A stretch of 9,614 nt of DNA from contig JBEBHE010000174.1 of the NCBI GenBank assembly GCA_040081205.1, forward strand, positions 1 through 9,614. Direction: 5' to 3'. The first letter of the stretch is position 1, and every line of letters starts with the position of its first letter. The position numbers were made by a program, and so were the translations under genes. This stretch comes from UBA5216 sp040081205 (GTDB lineage: Bacteria; Pseudomonadota; Gammaproteobacteria; Burkholderiales; SG8-41). Positions 4,709 through 9,614 of the stretch are shown here, piece by piece. The notes below the pieces were generated by a model. It did not search any database. It saw only the letters and a list, made by a program, of their open reading frames with translations, and had not been told where the DNA came from.

Positions 4709-6490
4709 ATGAACACCATGTCTGACGGCAAAATGCTTGCCAAACAAGCCGCTCACGTTACTACCGGCGGAAAAATCCGCATGACGCCCAGCGAAGCGTT
4801 TGTCGAAACGCTGGTGGCGCAAGGCGTGAAAGATACTTTCGGCATTGTCGGTTCGGCGTACATGGATGCGCATGATTTGTTTCCGCTCGCGGGCATACGA
4901 TTTTTATCGGTGGCGCACGAACAAAACGCGGCGCACATGGCCGATGGCTACTCGCGTGTCACCGGCAAGCACGGTGTGTGCATTGCGCAAAACGGCCCTG
5001 GCATCACCAACTTTGTCACCGGTATCGCCGCGGCGTACTGGGCGCATTCGCCGGTAATTGCGATCACGCCGGAATCGGGCAGCCTGAGCATGGGCCTTGG
5101 TGGTTTTCAGGAAACCGAGCAGATGCCGATTTTCTCCAAAATCACCAAGTGGCAGGTGCATGTCAATTCGCCGATGCGCATGGCCGAACTGACCGGCCGC
5201 GCGTTTGATTACGCGATGGCCGAACGCGGGCCGGTGCAGGTGAACATTCCCCGTGACTATTTTTATGGCGAAGGTGAATTCGAGATTCCGCAACCACAAC
5301 GCATCGAGCGTTCGGGCGGCGGCCCAGAGTCGCTGGACGCCGCGGCGAAGTTGCTGGCGAAAGCGAAGTTCCCGGTGATACTCGCCGGCGGCGGCGTGAT
5401 CATGGGCAACGGCGGCAAGGAATGTCAGGCGCTTGCCGAATACCTCACCGCACCCGTGGTGAATTCGTATCTGCACAATGATTCTTTCCCGGCGTCGCAT
5501 CCCTTGTGCTGCGGGCCGCTCGGTTATCAAGGCTCCAAAGCGGCGATGAAGCTCATCTCACGCGCCGACGTGGTGCTGGCGCTTGGCACCCGCTTGGGGC
5601 CGTTCGGTACGTTGCCGCAGCACGGCCTTGATTACTGGCCCAAAAACGCGAAAATCATTCAGGTCGATTGCGATCCGCGCATGATCAATCTGGTCAAGCG
5701 TATTTCCGTCGGCATCTGCGGCGATGCGCGGCTCGCGGCGGTTGAATTGCTGGCGCGTTTGAAGGCGCAGACCAAACTCACGCCGAACAAGGCGCGCCTC
5801 TCCGAAATCAAAGTCGAAAAAGCCGCGTGGACCGAAGAACTCGCCAAGTGGCCGTCGCCCAATGAAAAAGGCCGCATCGGCCCGCGTCAGGCATTGGCGG
5901 CGCTGGCGCGTGCAATGCCGAAGAACGCCATGGTGTCCACCGATATCGGCAACGTGTGCTCGGTCGCCAACAGCTATCTGCATTTTGAACACAGCCCGTC
6001 GTTCCTCGCCGCGATGAGCTTCGGCAATTGCGGTTATGCCTACCCGGCAGCAATCGGTGCGAAGGTGGGCCGTCCGGATCGTCCGGCGATTGCTTACGTC
6101 GGCGACGGCGCGTGGGGCATGAGCCTGAACGAAGTGTTGACGTGTGTGCGCGAAAATATCCCCGCGATTGCCGTGGTGTTCAACAACGGGCAGTGGGGCG
6201 CGGAAAAGAAAAACCAGGTCGATTATTTCGAGAAGCGTTACCTCGGTACCAACCTCAAAAATCCCAACTTCGCTGACGTGGCCGAAGCGATGGGGGCGCA
6301 CGGCCTGACGGTTGAACACGTGGATGAAATCGGCGACGCCCTGCGCGGCGCGGTGAAATCCAACAAGCCTACGGTGATCAACATGATGCTCACGCAGGAA
6401 CTCGGCGACCCGTTCCGCCGCGATGCGTTCAAACAGCCCCATCGGCTGCTGCCGAAATATCGCAAGTTCAGCGCGAAGCAGTTCCGGTAA
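4709..6490 (+). CDS. xsc: Sulfoacetaldehyde acetyltransferase (thiamine diphosphate enzyme)
   Basis: A 593-residue enzyme of the acetolactate-synthase fold. It converts sulfoacetaldehyde and phosphate into acetyl phosphate and sulfite (EC 2.3.3.15), the desulfonation step of taurine, isethionate and sulfolactate catabolism in the cytoplasm. Landmarks: MTPSEAFVETL (25-35), the cofactor-activating Glu71 in AHEQNAAHMADGY, central-domain blocks NSYLHNDSFPASHP (252-265), GPLGYQGSKAAMKL (269-282) and GPFGTLPQHG (297-306), then MSFGNCGY (436-443), the thiamine-diphosphate/Mg motif GDG...NN (465-467, 492-493), QWGAEKKNQVD (495-505) and ELGDPFRRDA (564-573). These blocks are characteristic of Xsc rather than of acetolactate synthase. 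The frame is open upstream to a TTG at 4598, but the AGAGGGG site makes 4709 the start. It diverges from the sulfite-exporter gene. No phosphotransacetylase gene follows, as it often does in xsc clusters; instead xsc ends at a terminator facing argH. Confidence 0.95.
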   Translation: MNTMSDGKMLAKQAAHVTTGGKIRMTPSEAFVETLVAQGVKDTFGIVGSAYMDAHDLFPLAGIRFLSVAHEQNAAHMADGYSRVTGKHGVCIAQNGPGITNFVTGIAAAYWAHSPVIAITPESGSLSMGLGGFQETEQMPIFSKITKWQVHVNSPMRMAELTGRAFDYAMAERGPVQVNIPRDYFYGEGEFEIPQPQRIERSGGGPESLDAAAKLLAKAKFPVILAGGGVIMGNGGKECQALAEYLTAPVVNSYLHNDSFPASHPLCCGPLGYQGSKAAMKLISRADVVLALGTRLGPFGTLPQHGLDYWPKNAKIIQVDCDPRMINLVKRISVGICGDARLAAVELLARLKAQTKLTPNKARLSEIKVEKAAWTEELAKWPSPNEKGRIGPRQALAALARAMPKNAMVSTDIGNVCSVANSYLHFEHSPSFLAAMSFGNCGYAYPAAIGAKVGRPDRPAIAYVGDGAWGMSLNEVLTCVRENIPAIAVVFNNGQWGAEKKNQVDYFEKRYLGTNLKNPNFADVAEAMGAHGLTVEHVDEIGDALRGAVKSNKPTVINMMLTQELGDPFRRDAFKQPHRLLPKYRKFSAKQFR

Positions 6491-6510
6491 CGCCGGATTC
6501 ATGACTGAGT

Positions 6511-6545
6511 AAAAACCGGCTTCCCGTAACGCGAAGCCGGTTTTT
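6511..6545. terminator. Bidirectional rho-independent terminator between xsc and argH
   Basis: A perfect 13-bp inverted repeat, AAAAACCGGCTTC (6511-6523) and GAAGCCGGTTTTT (6533-6545), with a nine-base loop. The A run on one side and T run on the other let it act for both convergent genes: it lies 20 bases after the xsc stop and 27 bases beyond the argH stop. Confidence 0.95.
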
Positions 6546-6572
6546 CTTGCCGGTATGTTTGACCGGATACTT

Positions 6573-7985
6573 TTAACGAATTGCTTTGCGCGCTTTGGCG
6601 ATCGCGGACTTTACGCGCGCCGGTGCCGTGCCGCCGATATGTGAGCGCGCGGTTAACGCACCGTCGAGCGTAAGCGATGCATAGACATCGTCGCTGATCA
6701 GTTTTGAAAATTGCTGTAGTTCCGGCAATTTCAGATCAGAAAGATCGCATTGGCGCGATTCGCAAAAACGCACCGCCTGTGCCACCACTTCGTGCGCCTC
6801 GCGAAACGGCATGCCTTTGCGCACGAGATAATCCGCCAGATCGGTGGCGGTGGCAAAGCCTTGTGCGGCAGCAGCGCGCATGGCGTCCTTGTTGACCGCG
6901 ATGCCCGGGACCATTTCCGTGAACACGGCAAGACTGTTAGTCACGGTGTCGATGGTGTCAAACAGCGGTTCCTTGTCTTCTTGATTGTCTTTGTTGTAAG
7001 CCAGTGGCTGGCCTTTCATCAGCGTGAGCAGCGCTACCAAATGGCCATTTACACGACCGGTTTTTCCCCGTATCAATTCCGCCACGTCCGGATTTTTCTT
7101 CTGCGGCATGATCGACGAACCAGTGCAGAAGCGATCTGCGATATCAATAAATCCAAAGCGCGGGCTCATCCACAGAATGAGTTCTTCGCAAAAGCGTGAC
7201 AGATGCGTCATCAGCAGCGCGGAACCCGCGCAGAATTCAATGGCGAAATCGCGATCCGACACGGCGTCGAGCGAGTTCTCGCACACGCCGTCGAATTCCA
7301 GTGCTTTTGCCACCATCTGGCGGTCGATGGGATACGACGTTCCAGCGAGTGCGGCAGCGCCGAGCGGCAGCCGGTTCACGCGTTTACGGCAATCCACCAG
7401 CCGCTGCGCATCGCGCGACAGCATTTCGTAATACGCCATCAGGTGATGAGCGAACGATACCGGCTGCGCTACCTGCAAATGCGTAAAACCCGGCATCACC
7501 GTGTCGGTATGTGTGTCAGCCAGATCGAGCAGCGCCGTTTGCAGCGCGCGTATCTGGCTGGTGATGTGGTCAATAGCCGCACGCAGATAAAGCCGGATAT
7601 CGGTGGCCACCTGGTCGTTGCGCGAGCGCGCGGTGTGCAGGCGCTTGCCGGCGTCGCCCACCAGATCCGTCAGGCGCCGCTCGATGTTCAGATGCACGTC
7701 TTCCAGATCAAGCGACCAGTTGAACGTGCCGGCGCGAATTTCGGCCAGGATTTGCGCCAGGCCGCGTTCTATCGATGCCAGATCGTCTGCGTTGATAATG
7801 CCGGTGGCGTGAAGCATGCGCGCATGGGCGACCGAGCCTTCGATGTCGAATTCCGCAAGGCGATGGTCGAATCCGACCGATGCAGTAAAGCGCTTGACGA
7901 GATCGGAAACGGGCTCGGCAAAGCGGCCAGACCAGAGTTTGGCGCCGGCAGAGGAGGGAGGCTGGTCTTTATTCTGCGCGGACAT
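6573..7985 (-). CDS. argH: Argininosuccinate lyase
   Basis: A 470-residue full-length enzyme of the fumarase/aspartase superfamily that cleaves argininosuccinate to arginine and fumarate, the last step of arginine synthesis; active as a cytoplasmic homotetramer. Motifs: KLWSGRF (16-22), HTARSRND (117-124), GFTHLQ with the general-acid/base region His169 (166-171), and the family signature GSSIMPQKKNPD (289-300) with the catalytic loop serines 290-291 and Lys296. All key residues are intact. The start at 7985 (MSAQNKDQ) lies about 15 residues before the conserved KLWSGRF, as is common; no Shine-Dalgarno sequence is evident, and the start codon of the divergent algZ gene is only 23 bases away. 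argH next to algZ-algR is a known conserved arrangement, for example in Pseudomonas aeruginosa. A housekeeping gene whose neighbour xsc has no metabolic link to it. Confidence 0.98.
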   Translation of the reverse strand: MSAQNKDQPPSSAGAKLWSGRFAEPVSDLVKRFTASVGFDHRLAEFDIEGSVAHARMLHATGIINADDLASIERGLAQILAEIRAGTFNWSLDLEDVHLNIERRLTDLVGDAGKRLHTARSRNDQVATDIRLYLRAAIDHITSQIRALQTALLDLADTHTDTVMPGFTHLQVAQPVSFAHHLMAYYEMLSRDAQRLVDCRKRVNRLPLGAAALAGTSYPIDRQMVAKALEFDGVCENSLDAVSDRDFAIEFCAGSALLMTHLSRFCEELILWMSPRFGFIDIADRFCTGSSIMPQKKNPDVAELIRGKTGRVNGHLVALLTLMKGQPLAYNKDNQEDKEPLFDTIDTVTNSLAVFTEMVPGIAVNKDAMRAAAAQGFATATDLADYLVRKGMPFREAHEVVAQAVRFCESRQCDLSDLKLPELQQFSKLISDDVYASLTLDGALTARSHIGGTAPARVKSAIAKARKAIR

Positions 7986-8023
7986 GATGCAAATAGTATG
8001 ATTCCATTATGGCTCGCAGTATA
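7986..8023. promoter_or_regulatory. Very short divergent start region between argH and algZ
   Basis: The two start codons are separated by 7986-8008 only. On the minus strand TATACT (8023-8018) matches five of six -10 positions for argH, giving a leader near 25 bases but placing the promoter inside the annotated algZ coding region. On the plus strand TATGAT (7997-8002) matches five of six for algZ, but would start transcription at about the algZ ATG itself. No -35 hexamer is convincing for either. Confidence 0.3.
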
Positions 8024-9103
8024 AATCAAAACGTCCCGCCGCATGGCAGCGAAGCGCTGCCCCCGCCTGCGCTTCGCAATAGACATCGCAATGCAAATGC
8101 GATCGTTTATAACAGCAGCAGCGCGTTGCCGGATTTTCGCAACCTCGGAATTTTGCTGCGCATATTGCTTATTGTGAATGCTATCGCACTGGTAGCAGCC
8201 GTGGTGAAAAGCCCGTCGATAGCGGCGCTTGAAGCGCAGATCATCGAATTGGCGGCAATGGTCGAGCCGTTGCTGATTCTGACGCTGGTGTTGCTGTACG
8301 TGTTCAATGGCGTGCTGGCGCGTTTGCCGTACATCGGTGGTGCAATAACGGTAATCGTGCTGACCTTGGTGCTGACCACGTTGTTGCACGCCGGGGCGCA
8401 GAGGTATTTTCCGTTGAATGTAACTGCGGTTGAGCGTTACTGGCTGCTGGTCGGGTTGGTGACGGCGATGCTGCTGTGCTACTTTGATTTGCGCGTGCGC
8501 GCGTTGTCGCCGGCGATTGCCGAGGCGCGTTTGCAGGCGTTGCAGGCGCGCATCCGCCCGCATTTTTTGTTTAACAGCATCAATGCGGTGCTGTCGCTGA
8601 TCCGGCAGGAGCCGAAGCGCGCGGAAACCGCGCTGGAAGACATGGCGGAACTGTTTCGCGTGTTGATGGCGGACAATCGCGAGCTGACGCCGCTCGCGCG
8701 CGAGGTCGAGTTGTGCCGGCAGTATTTGGGCATCGAACAACTGCGTCTGGGTGAGCGGCTTAAAGTGGAATGGCACATCGACAACATGCCCGCTGACGCG
8801 ATGATTCCGCCGCTGGTGTTGCAGCCACTGCTCGAAAACGCGGTGTATCACGGTATCGAACCGCGCACCGAGCCGGGCGTGGTGAGCATCAACATCTACG
8901 CCACCCGAGATGAGGTGCATGCGGTGCTGCGTAATCCGTATTCACGCGACGGCGACCACCACAGCGGCAACAACATGGCGCTGGGCAATATTCGCGAGCG
9001 GCTGCAATTGCATTTCGATGCGGAGGCGTCGCTGACGTCACGTTCCGACGACAATGAATATCAGGTGCATATCGTCATGCCGTATCGCAGGGAGAAGCTA
9101 TGA
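8009..9103 (+). CDS. algZ: LytS/AlgZ-type membrane sensor histidine kinase
   Basis: A 364-residue sensor kinase of the His_kinase (LytS/AlgZ/FimS) class. After a polar N-terminal stretch come four hydrophobic segments (about 46-66, 83-100, 110-128, 144-160), then a short linker and the kinase core. The phosphorylated histidine is His185 in RPHFLFNSINA (183-193). The ATP-binding domain has LLENAVYHGIEP (274-285, N box with Asn277) and GNNMALGNIRERL (320-332), the shortened glycine box typical of AlgZ proteins. It should phosphorylate the AlgR-type regulator whose gene overlaps its stop codon (ATGA, 9100-9103). In Pseudomonas, AlgZ-AlgR controls alginate and type IV pili; the role here is unknown. 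The first 35 or so residues (before SSALPDFRNLGI) look unconserved and no ribosome binding site precedes 8009, so the true start may be later, though no in-frame ATG or GTG is available there. Confidence 0.92.
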   Translation: MARSINQNVPPHGSEALPPPALRNRHRNANAIVYNSSSALPDFRNLGILLRILLIVNAIALVAAVVKSPSIAALEAQIIELAAMVEPLLILTLVLLYVFNGVLARLPYIGGAITVIVLTLVLTTLLHAGAQRYFPLNVTAVERYWLLVGLVTAMLLCYFDLRVRALSPAIAEARLQALQARIRPHFLFNSINAVLSLIRQEPKRAETALEDMAELFRVLMADNRELTPLAREVELCRQYLGIEQLRLGERLKVEWHIDNMPADAMIPPLVLQPLLENAVYHGIEPRTEPGVVSINIYATRDEVHAVLRNPYSRDGDHHSGNNMALGNIRERLQLHFDAEASLTSRSDDNEYQVHIVMPYRREKL

Positions 9104-9614
9104 TCGAATTGCCGTTGCGTGTGCTGATTGTCGATGACGAAGCGCCTGCGCGCAGCCGCCTGCGCGACTTGCTGGCGGACTGCGCGGCGTCACTGCCGCT
9201 GGAAATTGCCGGCGAAGCATCCAGCGGCCCGCAGGCGCTGGAGATGGCCGCACAGCAGCGCGCCGACGTGGTGTTGCTGGATATACGCATGCCCGGTATG
9301 GATGGCATCGAAACCGCGCAGCATTTGCGCCGGTTCGACGAACCGCCGGCAGTTGTTTTTACCACCGCATATGATGCCTATGCGCTGAAGGCATTTGAGG
9401 TGCATGCGATTGATTATTTGCTGAAACCGATTCGTGCCGCGCGCCTGCTCGAAGCGCTGACCACCGCGCGCACTACGGGCGCACCCAAAGCCGCGGCGCT
9501 GACGGACATGCGCCGTACGCCGCGCAACTCGCTGTCGGCCAGCGAGCGCGGCAAAGTGCACTTGATTCCGGTGGCCGACATTCTATATCTCAAGGCCGAG
9601 TTGAAATATGTGAC
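9100..9614 (+). CDS. algR: LytTR-type response regulator, AlgR-like, 3' end outside window
   Basis: The first 171 codons of a response regulator; the gene runs off the right edge. The receiver domain shows Asp12-Asp13 in VDDEAPARSR, the phosphoacceptor Asp61 in LLDIRMPGMDG (59-69), Thr88/Thr89 and Lys109 in LLKP. After a linker, ERGKVHLIPVADILYLKAE (149-167) is the beginning of a LytTR DNA-binding domain, as in AlgR. The ATG overlaps the algZ stop codon by four bases (ATGA) and follows a GGGAG site (9090-9094), so the two are translationally coupled and form a kinase-regulator pair. Synteny predicts hem genes downstream, which cannot be seen here. Confidence 0.95.
   Translation, partial: MIELPLRVLIVDDEAPARSRLRDLLADCAASLPLEIAGEASSGPQALEMAAQQRADVVLLDIRMPGMDGIETAQHLRRFDEPPAVVFTTAYDAYALKAFEVHAIDYLLKPIRAARLLEALTTARTTGAPKAAALTDMRRTPRNSLSASERGKVHLIPVADILYLKAELKYV

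Noticed and set aside
5558..6502. Long open frame (314 codons) on the minus strand opposite xsc
   Set aside because: It mirrors the codon structure of xsc, is rich in His/Arg as antisense frames of GC-rich genes are, and shows no domain or ribosome binding site.
7203..8024. 273-codon plus-strand frame opposite argH
   Set aside because: Shadow of argH; no recognisable motif, and it ends inside the algZ start.
7769..8920. 383-codon minus-strand frame across the start of argH and most of algZ
   Set aside because: Composition is Gln/Arg/His-heavy without any domain, and it overlaps two well-supported genes.
1..9614. CRISPR arrays, tRNA or rRNA genes, insertion sequences, phage or toxin-antitoxin genes
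   Set aside because: I looked for regularly spaced repeats, cloverleaf-like segments, transposase motifs and terminal inverted repeats and saw none.

Overview
The window looks like a moderately GC-rich proteobacterial chromosome, most likely betaproteobacterial. The main clue is the order argH <- | -> algZ -> algR at the right end, a conserved arrangement in gamma- and betaproteobacteria that is usually followed by hem genes. The CGFS monothiol glutaredoxin and the sigma70-type promoters fit this. The taxonomic call is inference; no rRNA or other marker is present. Nine protein genes are supported, and the first and last are cut by the window edges.

Left part (1-3174): an accessory-looking catabolic block. 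On the minus strand, in transcription order, lie a D-isomer-specific 2-hydroxyacid dehydrogenase (2218-1253), a 3-hydroxyisobutyrate-dehydrogenase-family reductase (1216-344) and the N-terminal part of an amidohydrolase-2-type protein (326-1). The genes are 16-36 bp apart. A full-length paralogue of that amidohydrolase (2332-3174) is transcribed divergently across a 113-bp region. Both paralogues have an Arg-x-Arg where the family normally has the His-x-His metal ligands. The pathway is not recognisable.

Middle part (3190-6545): a glutaredoxin gene (grxD) with its own strong sigma70 promoter, then a bidirectional terminator. Next come a TauE/SafE-family sulfite exporter (minus strand) and, divergent from it, xsc, encoding sulfoacetaldehyde acetyltransferase. 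Xsc releases sulfite and acetyl phosphate from sulfoacetaldehyde, the common intermediate of taurine, isethionate and sulfolactate breakdown. The exporter would remove the toxic sulfite, so the pair forms a sulfonate-dissimilation module. They share a 283-bp intergenic region with promoter-like hexamers, a direct repeat over the xsc -10 and a structured xsc leader. No pta, transporter or sulfoacetaldehyde-producing enzyme is in view. A second bidirectional terminator closes xsc against argH.

Right part (6573-9614): argH (last step of arginine synthesis) on the minus strand, head to head with algZ, a LytS-type membrane histidine kinase. The two start codons are only 23 bp apart. algZ overlaps the partial response-regulator gene algR by an ATGA junction.

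The main open questions are the function of the unusual amidohydrolase pair with its two dehydrogenases, and whether that block feeds sulfonate substrates to Xsc.
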